In this document: positions 37,045 to 46,211 of the stretch, one piece after another
How the letters are laid out: every line of letters starts with the position of its first letter
Numbering within the stretch: the stretch's first letter is position 1
Assembly (NCBI GenBank): GCA_900317845.1
Contig: ONII01000008.1
Span: 1 to 64,000, forward strand
Direction of reading: 5' to 3'
DNA from: an uncultured Bacteroidales bacterium
GTDB taxonomy: Bacteria; Bacteroidota; Bacteroidia; Bacteroidales; UBA932
Length of the DNA stretch: 64,000 nucleotides
Made by a program: the position numbers and the translations under genes
Notes under the pieces: generated by a model
The model's input: only the letters and a program-made list of their open reading frames with translations
Database searches by the model: none
What the model was told of the DNA's origin: nothing

Positions 37045-37974
37045 TTATAAGGTATGATGTCCGGATGCTTTCAGCCATCCGATGAGCAGTTCGGGACGGT
37101 CTGTCTGTATGAGGGAAACGCCTTTGTCCAAGTACTGCTGATAGACAGCGCCGGGATTCCCGGCCTGAAAAGCGGCATCGTCATCGTTTCCATCTCCGCC
37201 GCACAGGCTGGCCCAGATGGTGTTCACCCATATCTTGGAGCCTTGTGCCTTGATTTGACGGCAAGCCTCTTCAAAAGCGCCGTCGGCATTGTTCTGCCAG
37301 CACACTTCGTATGCCATGGGCACCACATGCTGGTCCAGGTAACTTTGGAAGAGTTTTTTTCCGCCGGGCTTCTGAATGTCCACGACGGGCATGTACATCA
37401 TATTGTGCTCGTAAGCAGCTTCGTGCGCCGCTACCGTTTCAATGCTTTTTTTACCCTTGATGAGCACCTGGTCCGTCACGCCCAGTTCCTCGGTGATGGC
37501 AAGGACCTCGTCATAATAATCGTACCCCTTGTCGATATTGACGCAGATGCGGTCTTTGCTGCAAAGGAGCGCCTCTCTGAGGGTGGGCATCCTTAACGTG
37601 TCGATTTCTACGCCATGTGCCCGCTTGAGGCTGAGTTTTTTAATCTCTGCCAGCGTGAGGTCGCTGATTTTTGCACTTTTTCCGGGTTCATCGCTAAAGA
37701 CGCGGCTGAAATTGGTCGTACGCAGGACATTACTGTCGTGGCATAGTACCAGAACACTGTCCTTGGTCCGGTGGATATCGATTTCCACGATATCCGCCTC
37801 CATGGCAATGACACTCTCGATAGCGGGAAGGGAGTTTTCCGGCCAGTTGCGCCAGTCTCCACGATGCACAGCCACCACCACATACCGGGTGTCGGGGTCA
37901 TGCATGCGTGCGACGATTTGAGCTGCGCGAGAAGAATCAGATGGCGCGGGTGCCGAACACGACCACAGCGCCAA
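37045..37974 (-). CDS. Glycerophosphodiester phosphodiesterase family lipoprotein, start disrupted by a G9 tract
   Basis: The end given is a TTG, the first usable start in frame; it yields 309 residues. Codons before it (from 38007) read FLKLLAILVLALWSC, a full lipoprotein signal, but no ATG is in that frame; the only ATG (38016-38018) is joined by nine G and is off by one base. GDPD motifs, numbered from the TTG, are complete: HRG (His37), PENS, EIDIHRTKD (Glu64, Asp66) and the partner His79 in LCHD, plus KIWVNTIWA near the end. The family frees alcohols and sn-glycerol-3-phosphate from glycerophosphodiesters; some cut teichoic acids. First gene of locus 1, with a TAnnTTTG promoter upstream. 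Confidence 0.85.
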   Translation of the reverse strand: MALWSCSAPAPSDSSRAAQIVARMHDPDTRYVVVAVHRGDWRNWPENSLPAIESVIAMEADIVEIDIHRTKDSVLVLCHDSNVLRTTNFSRVFSDEPGKSAKISDLTLAEIKKLSLKRAHGVEIDTLRMPTLREALLCSKDRICVNIDKGYDYYDEVLAITEELGVTDQVLIKGKKSIETVAAHEAAYEHNMMYMPVVDIQKPGGKKLFQSYLDQHVVPMAYEVCWQNNADGAFEEACRQIKAQGSKIWVNTIWASLCGGDGNDDDAAFQAGNPGAVYQQYLDKGVSLIQTDRPELLIGWLKASGHHTL

Positions 37975-38007
37975 TACAAGGATGGCGAGTAATTTTAGAA
38001 AATTATA

Positions 38008-38016
38008 CCCCCCCCC
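38008..38016 (-). repeat. Homopolymeric G9 tract at the GDPD start
   Basis: On the coding (minus) strand nine G follow directly from ATG (its own G included). The present length sends ATG into a stop after seven codons; ten or seven G would join it to the signal peptide. Such tracts change length by slipped-strand mispairing. An assembly error in the run length is the main alternative. Confidence 0.85.
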
Positions 38017-38084
38017 ATCAGGGAAAGAGCCGCCGATAATTTAGGATACGCGCGTAATCTTAACATTGGTTTAGTTTATTCTTG

Positions 38085-38092
38085 CAAATATA
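38085..38092 (-). promoter_or_regulatory. TAnnTTTG (-7) box of locus 1
   Basis: Minus strand TATATTTG lies 66 bases before the ATG at 38018 and is the only good promoter box at the head of the 25-kb locus 1. No clear TTTG -33 element; the region upstream is A/T-rich. Confidence 0.55.
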
Positions 38093-38193
38093 TAAAATTA
38101 TTTAGAAAAAGAATAAAAGTTTTTCTTTTTTATACCAATCTTTTTCCTAGTCGTAAAACAACGATTAAATGATATGTCCAAGCAAAAAATTTG

Positions 38194-38201
38194 TATCTTT
38201 G
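38194..38201 (+). promoter_or_regulatory. TAnnTTTG (-7) box of gmk
   Basis: TATCTTTG ends 22 bases before the gmk ATG at 38224. This box rules out the more upstream TTG start at 38191, which lies within it. Confidence 0.55.
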
Positions 38202-38223
38202 TATGATTCAAATGCAAGGAAAC

Positions 38224-38790
38224 ATGTCTGGCAAAGTTCTTATCTTCTCGGCGCCCTCCGGTTCGGGCAAAAGTACCATCGTCAACCATATCCTGGCCCT
38301 CCATCCGGAAATCGAGTTTTCCGTATCGGCCACCTCCCGCCCGCCCCGCGGAACGGAACAGGATGGCGTAGAGTACCTTTTTTACAGTGCCGATATTTTC
38401 CGCGCCCTCATCCGGGACCACAAATTTGTAGAGTATGAAGAGGTGTATCCGGACCGCTTCTACGGTACGCTCAAGAGCGAGGTAAACCGCATCTGGGCTA
38501 AAGGGCACGTGATTGTTTTTGACGTAGATGTCAAAGGCGGCGTATCGCTCAAAAAGTATTTTGGCGATGCTGCGCTCTCCGTCTTCATCCAGGCGCCGTC
38601 TGTGGAGGAACTCCGGAAACGCCTCATTGCCCGCGCCACAGACCCGATGGATGCCATTGAAACGCGGGTGGCCAAGGCAGCCGAGGAAATGACCTATGCG
38701 CCCCAATTCGACAAAGTGCTCGTCAACGATGATCTCCAGACCGCCTACCGCGAGGCCGAGTCCATGGTCGATGCTTTCTTAGGCGCTTAA
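38224..38790 (+). CDS. gmk: Guanylate kinase
   Basis: 188 residues from the ATG at 38224, selected because the P-loop strand begins at once (MSGKVLIFSAPSGSGKST) and the promoter box lies just upstream. The GMP-binding segment is seen in VSATSRPPRGTEQDGVEY and FVEYEEVYPDRFYGTLKSEV, the lid in RLIARATDPMDAIETRV, and the closing VLVNDDL. It phosphorylates GMP to GDP in the cytoplasm. Divergent from locus 1 and followed 75 bases later by fba, which has its own promoter. Confidence 0.97.
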   Translation: MSGKVLIFSAPSGSGKSTIVNHILALHPEIEFSVSATSRPPRGTEQDGVEYLFYSADIFRALIRDHKFVEYEEVYPDRFYGTLKSEVNRIWAKGHVIVFDVDVKGGVSLKKYFGDAALSVFIQAPSVEELRKRLIARATDPMDAIETRVAKAAEEMTYAPQFDKVLVNDDLQTAYREAESMVDAFLGA

Positions 38791-38793
38791 ACC

Positions 38794-38824
38794 TTTGAAA
38801 ATATCCCAAAAATCCGTAAATTTG
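38794..38824 (+). promoter_or_regulatory. Complete Bacteroidetes promoter of fba
   Basis: TTTG at 38794-38797 and TAAATTTG at 38817-38824 are separated by 19 bases, the normal arrangement for -33 and -7 elements. It gives a leader of about 37 bases. This is the best-matching promoter in the window. Confidence 0.75.
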
Positions 38825-38864
38825 TGGGCTATTAGAAAATTTAGTTACTAATTCTATAAAAACT

Positions 38865-39866
38865 ATGGTTTCTTACAAAGAACTGGGCCTTGTAAACACC
38901 CGCGAAATGTTCGCCAAGGCCGTTAAAGGCGGTTACGCCATCCCTGCTTTCAATTTCAACAACATGGAGCAGCTGCAGGCCATCATCATGGCTGCCGCAG
39001 AGACCAAGAGCCCTGTGATTCTCCAGGTTTCCAAGGGTGCCCGTAACTACGCCAACCAGACCCTCCTCCGCTACATGGCAGAAGGTGCTGTTGAGTATGC
39101 CAAGGAACTGGGTTGGGAGCACCCCCAGATTGTTCTTCACCTGGACCACGGCGACAGCTTCGAGCTGTGCAAGAGCTGCGTTGACATGGGCTTCAGCTCT
39201 GTGATGATCGACGCTTCTTCCCTGCCTTACGAGGAGAACATCGCCCTCACCAAGAAGGTGGTTGAGTACGCTCACCAGTATGACGTTACCGTAGAGGCCG
39301 AACTCGGTGTTCTGGCCGGTGTGGAAGACGAGGTTTCCGCCGAGGAATCCCACTACACCCGTCCCGAGGAAGTGATCGACTTCGCCACCCGTACCGGCTG
39401 CGACTCCCTCGCTATCTCCATCGGCACTTCCCACGGTGCTTACAAGTTCAAGCCCGAGCAGTGCACCCGTGACCCCAAGACCGGTCGTCTGGTTCCCCCG
39501 CCGCTGGCTTTCGACGTGCTGCATGAGATTGAGAAGAAGCTCCCTGGCTTCCCCATCGTTCTCCACGGCTCCAGCTCCGTTCCTCAGGAGTACGTTGACA
39601 TCATCAACGCCAACGGTGGCAAACTGCCCGACGCTGTAGGTATCCCCGAGGAGCAGCTCCGCGAGGCTTCCAAGAGCGCTGTCTGCAAGATCAACATCGA
39701 CTCCGACTCCCGTCTGGCCATGACCGCAGCCATTCGCAAGGTCTTCAACGAGAAGCCCGGTGAGTTCGACCCCCGCAAGTACCTGGGTCCCGCCCGTGAC
39801 GAGATGAAGAAGCTCTACATGCACAAGATCATCAACGTGCTGGGCTCCAACGGCAAGGCCGAGTAA
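38865..39866 (+). CDS. fba: Class II fructose-1,6-bisphosphate aldolase
   Basis: 333 residues. Zinc and substrate motifs of class II aldolases are present: IPAFNFNNMEQLQAI, VLHLDHGDSFELCK (Asp-His zinc region), TVEAELGVLAGVEDEV (Glu), SIGTSHGAYKF, FPIVLHGSSSVP and KINIDSDSRLA. It cleaves fructose bisphosphate to triose phosphates in glycolysis or runs in reverse. Codon use is strongly biased to a few C-ending codons (GCC, AAC, TTC), as for a highly expressed gene, in line with the near-perfect promoter. A strong terminator follows. Confidence 0.97.
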   Translation: MVSYKELGLVNTREMFAKAVKGGYAIPAFNFNNMEQLQAIIMAAAETKSPVILQVSKGARNYANQTLLRYMAEGAVEYAKELGWEHPQIVLHLDHGDSFELCKSCVDMGFSSVMIDASSLPYEENIALTKKVVEYAHQYDVTVEAELGVLAGVEDEVSAEESHYTRPEEVIDFATRTGCDSLAISIGTSHGAYKFKPEQCTRDPKTGRLVPPPLAFDVLHEIEKKLPGFPIVLHGSSSVPQEYVDIINANGGKLPDAVGIPEEQLREASKSAVCKINIDSDSRLAMTAAIRKVFNEKPGEFDPRKYLGPARDEMKKLYMHKIINVLGSNGKAE

Positions 39867-39887
39867 GCTTTAAGCTTCGAATAACTG

Positions 39888-39923
39888 AAACGCTCCGTGA
39901 GTTTTGCCCACGGAGCGTTTTTT
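39888..39923 (+). terminator. Rho-independent terminator of fba
   Basis: A perfect 12-bp stem, AAACGCTCCGTG (39888-39899) with CACGGAGCGTTT (39909-39920), continues into a T run. It may also serve trpS from the other side. Confidence 0.88.
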
Positions 39924-39943
39924 ATAGCTTAAAGCGACGGAAA

Positions 39944-41102
<1,159 letters not shown>

Positions 41103-41120
41103 GAAAACCAAAACACACTC

Positions 41121-41705
41121 ATGAACCTCACAGACAGACAATCCATCATGGCCGGCATCCTCATCGGCCTGGGCGCATGCGGTTTCCTGGCCCTCGGGGG
41201 CCTTACCGGTGCCATCATCTTTGCTTTCGGCCTCATCGGCGTAGTTCTCACCGGCATTCCGCTTTACACCGGCCGTGCTGGTGTCATGACCAGCATCCCG
41301 GGCATTACCAAGGTATGGTTCTGGAACGTCGTGGGCGCCATGGCCGTGGGCCTTGTGGTAGCAGCCATCGGTGGCAGTATGGCCGAAAGTGCCTATAACA
41401 CTGTCGCGGCCCATGTGGCGCAAGGCCCCTGGCGCGGTTTCCTCCGTGCCGTCGGCTGCGGCCTGGTCATTGATCTTTCCGTTTGGTTCTACCGCAGCAG
41501 CAAGTCGCTGGTTCCCGTTCTCTTCGGCATCCCGCTGTTCATCGTCTGCGGCTTCTATCACTCCATCGCCGATGTCGTGTACATCTTCGGCGCCTGGAAG
41601 TGGGATATCGATCTCCTCTGGTTCTACCCCGTTATCGTAATCGGAAACTACGTCGGTTGCAACGTCCGCCGCTTGCTCCTGCCCGAAACCAATCCTTCCG
41701 CATAA
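41121..41705 (+). CDS. Compact formate/nitrite transporter (FNT) family channel
   Basis: 194 residues from the ATG at 41121; the earlier TTG at 41100 lies in the promoter box. Despite small size (relatives are about 270) it shows the FNT landmarks in order: AGILIGLGACGFLALGG, VVLTGIPLYTG, WFWNVVGAM, GFLRAVGCGLVIDLSVW, and the central-histidine motif GFYHSIADV (His147), ending VIVIGNYVGCNVRRLL. FNT proteins are pentameric channels for small monovalent acids such as formate, nitrite, hydrosulfide or lactate. The shortened loops make the substrate uncertain. Single-gene unit with a terminator after it. Confidence 0.82.
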   Translation: MNLTDRQSIMAGILIGLGACGFLALGGLTGAIIFAFGLIGVVLTGIPLYTGRAGVMTSIPGITKVWFWNVVGAMAVGLVVAAIGGSMAESAYNTVAAHVAQGPWRGFLRAVGCGLVIDLSVWFYRSSKSLVPVLFGIPLFIVCGFYHSIADVVYIFGAWKWDIDLLWFYPVIVIGNYVGCNVRRLLLPETNPSA

Positions 41706-41745
41706 TCTCGCTCGAAGCTAACTCGCTGAAGCATAGCATATTATA

Positions 41746-41781
41746 AAAGTCTCTTTAGGCCGATGAGCCTAAAGAGACTTT
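41746..41781. terminator. Bidirectional terminator between the FNT gene and locus 2
   Basis: Perfect 15-bp stem: 41746-41760 pairs with 41767-41781 around a six-base loop; T-rich flanks occur on both sides. It ends the channel gene on the plus strand and locus 2 on the minus strand. Confidence 0.85.
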
Positions 41782-41801
41782 CTTATTACTTTGATAATCA
41801 A

Positions 41802-43064
41802 CTACTTGCGCCGCACCGAGAGCGTCCAGACTAAGAGTGTAAAAAGCACGGAGAGGATGGCCGCGCCCAACCAGAACCATGAGACTACGGAAAAGTCATA
41901 ACCGACTCCTTCGGTCTTCCCTGCCTGAATGGTCATTCCGCTAACCAGATCCTGAAGGGCGGCGCCAACGTAACTGGCGATACCAACCACGCCCAAGGCG
42001 GCACCGGAAGCCTTCTTCGATGCAATATCCACGGCCATCAAGCCACCAAGATAACAGATCAGCGCGCCGATAGCCAGGCCAAACACCACCATGGAGATAA
42101 TCATACAGACATGAGTTGCCGGGCCGAAAAGGAAGAGGCCCAGGCCGATGACGTTCATCACGCCGAAAATCACGGCAGGAGCATTGCGGCTGCCTTTGAA
42201 GAACCAGTCGGACACAAAGCCTGATACAATGGTCCCGATGATACCGCAGATGGAACTGATAGAAATGATGGAACTGGCTTCGAGCGTCGTGTAATCCCTT
42301 TGGGCTTCCAAATAGAAAACGCCCCAACTGTTTACAGCATAACGGGAAATATACATAAAAGCGCTGGCTAAGGCAAGCATCCAGATGGCGGGATTACGCA
42401 GCACCTCTTTTTGATGCTCCCAGACAGATTTTTCTTCTTCTTTGGCGTGTTGTGCAGCATCAGGAGCGGGAAGGCCGCAACTTTGAGGGGAATCTCTCAG
42501 GAGCAATGCCAGCATGGCAGCGCCTGCCAGGCCAAGCAGACCGGCAGCGCGAAAACCCCATTGCCACCCCGCAGCAGAAACGACCGCCGCGACAAGAATA
42601 AATGTGAGCGCCTCGCCGATATTATGGCTCGCCGACCAAACTCCGTAAAAACGGCCTCGCTGCTTGTCCGGAATCCACCGGGATTGGGCAACCACACCTG
42701 CCGGGGCCCCCATGGACTGAACCCAGCCGTTAATGGCCCACAGGGCAATGAATACTCCGGACGGCACACTGAATCCAAGGATCAGATTCACCAGTGCGGC
42801 GGCCAGCAGGCCCAGCGACATGAAACGTCTGACATTCACCCGATCAGCCAGGAAACCGTTTACAAACTTGCCCACTGCATAAGTGATGAACAAGGCCGAT
42901 CCAATGATTCCAAGCTCTGTCTCGGTAAGTGTTCCCGAGTCCACGATAGGCTTTTTAACCACATTCAGGCTAAGCCGGCATACATAGTATATTCCATAGC
43001 CTACGGTGGCAGAGAGGAACACCTGCCACCGAAGCCGGGTATATCTTTTATCTTCTGATGTCAT
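41802..43064 (-). CDS. MFS transporter, organophosphate:phosphate antiporter (OPA) family, locus 2
   Basis: 420 residues, 12 predicted membrane segments. It is a paralogue of the locus 1 carrier: VGYGIYYVCRLSLNVVKKP (Arg30), the TYAVGKFVNGFLADR loop, AQSRWIPDKQRGRFYGVWSASHNIG and AFMYISRYAVNSW (Arg241). Arg30 and Arg241 align with the two phosphate-binding arginines of GlpT. It should bring an organophosphate into the cytoplasm in exchange for phosphate. It is the last gene of locus 2, six bases after GH3, mirroring the end position of its relative in locus 1. Confidence 0.9.
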   Translation of the reverse strand: MTSEDKRYTRLRWQVFLSATVGYGIYYVCRLSLNVVKKPIVDSGTLTETELGIIGSALFITYAVGKFVNGFLADRVNVRRFMSLGLLAAALVNLILGFSVPSGVFIALWAINGWVQSMGAPAGVVAQSRWIPDKQRGRFYGVWSASHNIGEALTFILVAAVVSAAGWQWGFRAAGLLGLAGAAMLALLLRDSPQSCGLPAPDAAQHAKEEEKSVWEHQKEVLRNPAIWMLALASAFMYISRYAVNSWGVFYLEAQRDYTTLEASSIISISSICGIIGTIVSGFVSDWFFKGSRNAPAVIFGVMNVIGLGLFLFGPATHVCMIISMVVFGLAIGALICYLGGLMAVDIASKKASGAALGVVGIASYVGAALQDLVSGMTIQAGKTEGVGYDFSVVSWFWLGAAILSVLFTLLVWTLSVRRK

Positions 43065-43070
43065 CGATCT

Positions 43071-45059
43071 TTATTCTGTTATTGTCACAATTACACTGCC
43101 ACGAATGTCCGTGGCCGATGCTCCCGCTTCCAGCGTAAAGGTTCCGGGCACCACCCGCCAGCCGTGGAGAGAGCTGTCGTACCAGGCGAAAGCCTCCCGA
43201 GGCAGGTGAAGGACCACTTTCTGTGTCTGGCCCTTTCCTATGAATACTTTCCGGAAAGCCTTGAGTTCGCGTTCCGGACGAGGCACAAGCGGATGGTCCT
43301 CGTGAACAAAAAGCTGTACGGTTTCCGCTCCATCCATTTTTCCTGTGTTTCGAATCTCCAACGTCACATCAAAACCGTCGCCGGAAGGCTGGACCGTCAG
43401 CGGTCCGTACGAGAACTCCGTATAGGAGAGCCCATAACCGAAAGGATACAGCGGAAGCACACTCTTGTATCCTCTATATCCCACGAAAACGCCTTCTGCA
43501 TATACGGAAGGTTTCACGGAATGTCCGCGTTTGGAAACGGGGTCGGCCGGCAGGTAGTATGGCTGGGAAGGATTATCTTCCAGGGCGCGGGGAAAAGACA
43601 TAGGCAAACGGCCGGATGGATTGATACGGCCATACAGGATCTCTGCCAAAGCTTTTCCGCCTTCCTGCCCGGGATACCAAGCCCATAGGATGGCATTAGC
43701 CTTGCTCTCCAGGCGCGAGAGATCGGCCGCGCCACCGGCGTTCACCACCAGAACCACTTTATGGCCCTTTGCCAGGGCTTCATCCACCAGTGCCTCCTGT
43801 CCATCCGGAAGGGAGAAGCTGCGGTCACTGTTCTCTTTCTCTGTATTACTGTCAAAGCCCAGTGCCAGGATCTCCACCGGAGCATCCTCCTGAATCCTGG
43901 CCCCAATTTGATTCAGGCCATCCCTGAGAGAGACAGCATAAAGAGGATCCACGGCACCACTTCCTCCACCACAAGGGATACTGTCGGCCCGCGGACCGGA
44001 AAGAGCAATCTTCTGACGTCGGTCCAAAGGAAGGATACCATCGTTTTTCAGAAGGACGATGCTCTCTCCCGCCAACTGATAGGCCACTTCGCGGGAGTAG
44101 GGGTTGTCTTCCGGGATAGAGGAATCCAGCTGATCACGATCCAGGAAACCAAAAGCCAGATAGGTTTGCAGGATACGCTGCACCTTGGCATCCAATTGCG
44201 CCTCGGTCACCACTCCCCTTTCCAGCAGGGGCGACAAAGTCTCTTCGTTGAAGCAAAAGCCACGGGGCATCTCAAGGTCTACACCGTCCTGCATAAGGAG
44301 CACGGGAGAATAAGTCGACGTCCAGTCACTCATCGTAAAGCCCTGGAAATTCCATTTTCCCCGGAGAGTTTCGCCGATAAGATAGGGATTCTCTGCACTG
44401 TGAACGCCGTTCACCAGGTTGTAACTGGTCATCACAGAAGCCACATGGCCGCGCTCCACGGCAGCCTTGAAGGCAGGGAAATAGATTTCGTTTATGGTGC
44501 GTTCGTCTGCAATGGAATTGGTATGATGACGGTCGTACTCCAGATTATTGAGGGCGAAGTGCTTGACAGTTGCCATCACGCCCTGTGACTGAACTCCCTG
44601 AATATAGGCGACAGCCGTCTCGGCAGCCAGGAAAGGATCCTCGCCAAAATACTCGAAGTTTCTGCCGCAGAGCGGGCTGCGATATATATTAACTCCAGGG
44701 CCCAATAATACATGGACTCCGCGGGCGCGGGCATCCTGGCCCAGGGCAATGCCCATCTTATTTACCAGTTCCGGGTTCCAAGAAGCAGCCGCAGCAACAC
44801 CGCAGGCAAAGAGTGTACTGCGCGTATTGTTTCGTACGCCCTGGGGGCCGTCGGCCAGACGGACTTCGGGAATGCCCAGCCGCTCGATGGGAGCTATATG
44901 GAAGCCATCCCGGAAACCTGCAACGAAGGTGATTTTTTCCTGAAGGGTCATCTGTGCCGTCAAGGCCGCGGCGCGTTCACGATGGGCCGGAGTAATCTCC
45001 TGGGCAAAGACAGGAAGCACCGCTGCTGTGAACAGTGCGAAAAGAATCCATTTTTTCAT
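43071..45059 (-). CDS. Glycoside hydrolase family 3 (beta-glycosidase)
   Basis: 662 residues with a cleaved signal peptide (LPVFAQ). GH3 layout: N-terminal barrel with RLADGPQGVRNN, GPGVNIYRSPLCGRNFEYFGEDP, TVKHFALNN and the nucleophile Asp245 in FTMSDW; a second alpha/beta domain from about 330 (ESIVLLKNDGILPLD); and a fibronectin III-like end (YGLSYTEFSYGPL). Typical activity is removal of terminal beta-glucosyl or related residues in the periplasm. It is the only recognisable glycoside hydrolase in either locus. Its ATG overlaps the SGNH stop by four bases. Confidence 0.95.
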   Translation of the reverse strand: MKKWILFALFTAAVLPVFAQEITPAHRERAAALTAQMTLQEKITFVAGFRDGFHIAPIERLGIPEVRLADGPQGVRNNTRSTLFACGVAAAASWNPELVNKMGIALGQDARARGVHVLLGPGVNIYRSPLCGRNFEYFGEDPFLAAETAVAYIQGVQSQGVMATVKHFALNNLEYDRHHTNSIADERTINEIYFPAFKAAVERGHVASVMTSYNLVNGVHSAENPYLIGETLRGKWNFQGFTMSDWTSTYSPVLLMQDGVDLEMPRGFCFNEETLSPLLERGVVTEAQLDAKVQRILQTYLAFGFLDRDQLDSSIPEDNPYSREVAYQLAGESIVLLKNDGILPLDRRQKIALSGPRADSIPCGGGSGAVDPLYAVSLRDGLNQIGARIQEDAPVEILALGFDSNTEKENSDRSFSLPDGQEALVDEALAKGHKVVLVVNAGGAADLSRLESKANAILWAWYPGQEGGKALAEILYGRINPSGRLPMSFPRALEDNPSQPYYLPADPVSKRGHSVKPSVYAEGVFVGYRGYKSVLPLYPFGYGLSYTEFSYGPLTVQPSGDGFDVTLEIRNTGKMDGAETVQLFVHEDHPLVPRPERELKAFRKVFIGKGQTQKVVLHLPREAFAWYDSSLHGWRVVPGTFTLEAGASATDIRGSVIVTITE

Positions 45060-46138
45060 CGGATACCGTATTTTTTCAGAATCTTGAGAACGGGCTTACG
45101 GACACTCCGTGCCCAGAGGGTATAGCCATAGTCGCCGGGATGCGTACCGTCCACGGACGTGTAGTGATCGGGCGAAGTGGCATTGGTGGTAGTGATATAG
45201 TATACGTCCTTGTATTTCCGGCAGGCTTCTTTCATCAGTTTAGACGCCAACTCCATACGCTCACGCTCGTATGCATCGGCCTTTTTATTGAAGTTGCGGC
45301 GCTCCCGATAGATGGTTTGCTGGAAAATCAGCGGTTTGCCAGGATGGGCAGCCTGCATGGCTTCAATGAAAGGAAACAGACGTTCACGGATCTCGTCAGG
45401 AGTAGGGTTGGAAAAGGTGTCGAAGAGGAAAGCGTCCACATCGGGGGCATCGGCCAAAGCTGCAGCAAAATAGTCCTGCAGGCGGCAACGGCCGCTAACC
45501 CCCAAGTTCAGGAACTGGATACCGGTTTCGCGCGAAAGGATGGAGGCGTAAGCCATTCCTGCCTTGGAAGTGGAGGCTCCCTGGGTGAAACTGGAGCCGA
45601 AAACGGCCACTCTGTGACGGAAAGGCTGCTGGAGAGGCTCCAGGAGACGGCCCTCTTCCACACCCACCTTCACCGAGGACAATTCGCTTCTGAGAGGCAG
45701 ATACAGGAGGCACTCCTTAACCCCCTCTTCCATATCCTGGATGAGTTTCACAGGTTTGTCAAGGGCATTGTCATTCTGCAGGCCGGCTGCAGCCCACAGC
45801 CACTTCCCGTCTTCCTTGATATAGAGATCAAAGCCACGTCCGGCAAAACCGGTGGTCCCGCCACCGAAGTACGGACGCACATAAACAGGCAGCACCCGGA
45901 TGGAAGGGGAATCCGTACGGAAAGCCACAGCCGTGCCGGAAGGCTCCAGCAGGAGGCGCACTTCCTCGGTCGTAAAACCTTTGTAACGGGCCGTATCCAT
46001 CCGGTGATAGGGGTTGGGGGTATCCGGAAACACCTGCCCGGTAAGGGTCAGATCCGACGCCTCCACATATTTATACTCCTGGGCCGATAAACTCCAGACA
46101 AAGGTCAGGGCCAGCCCGGCAAGAATCAGTCGTTTCAT
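45056..46138 (-). CDS. Secreted SGNH/GDSL-type hydrolase with N-terminal beta domain
   Basis: 360 residues; signal peptide to about residue 20. Residues about 25-165 form a beta-rich N-terminal domain of the type preceding some bacterial GDSL esterases. The hydrolase has GSSFTQG (Ser183, with Ser in place of the usual Asp of GDS), LGVSGRCRLQ (Gly block), FDTFSNP and VDGTHPGDYGY (Asp330, His333). It probably removes acyl groups from an imported glycan. Only 14 bases separate its ATG from a strong hairpin that follows the preceding gene, so its expression may be reduced or separately controlled. Confidence 0.87.
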   Translation of the reverse strand: MKRLILAGLALTFVWSLSAQEYKYVEASDLTLTGQVFPDTPNPYHRMDTARYKGFTTEEVRLLLEPSGTAVAFRTDSPSIRVLPVYVRPYFGGGTTGFAGRGFDLYIKEDGKWLWAAAGLQNDNALDKPVKLIQDMEEGVKECLLYLPLRSELSSVKVGVEEGRLLEPLQQPFRHRVAVFGSSFTQGASTSKAGMAYASILSRETGIQFLNLGVSGRCRLQDYFAAALADAPDVDAFLFDTFSNPTPDEIRERLFPFIEAMQAAHPGKPLIFQQTIYRERRNFNKKADAYERERMELASKLMKEACRKYKDVYYITTTNATSPDHYTSVDGTHPGDYGYTLWARSVRKPVLKILKKYGIR

Positions 46139-46151
46139 ATCTGAACTATTT

Positions 46152-46186
46152 AAAAAGGGGCCGGCCCACTAACACAGACCGGCCCC
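46152..46186 (-). terminator. Strong terminator-like hairpin inside locus 2
   Basis: Minus strand GGGGCCGG (46186-46179) pairs with CCGGCCCC (46164-46157), and five T follow (46156-46152). It comes after the fimbrillin/NHL gene and before the SGNH gene, both on the minus strand. Confidence 0.8.
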
Positions 46187-46211
46187 GAACACGAATAATC
46201 AACCAACAAGA

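Noticed and set aside
38098..38706. Minus-strand frame overlapping gmk and its promoter
   Set aside because: Antisense to a conserved kinase and without motifs; the upstream A/T-rich part is promoter sequence.
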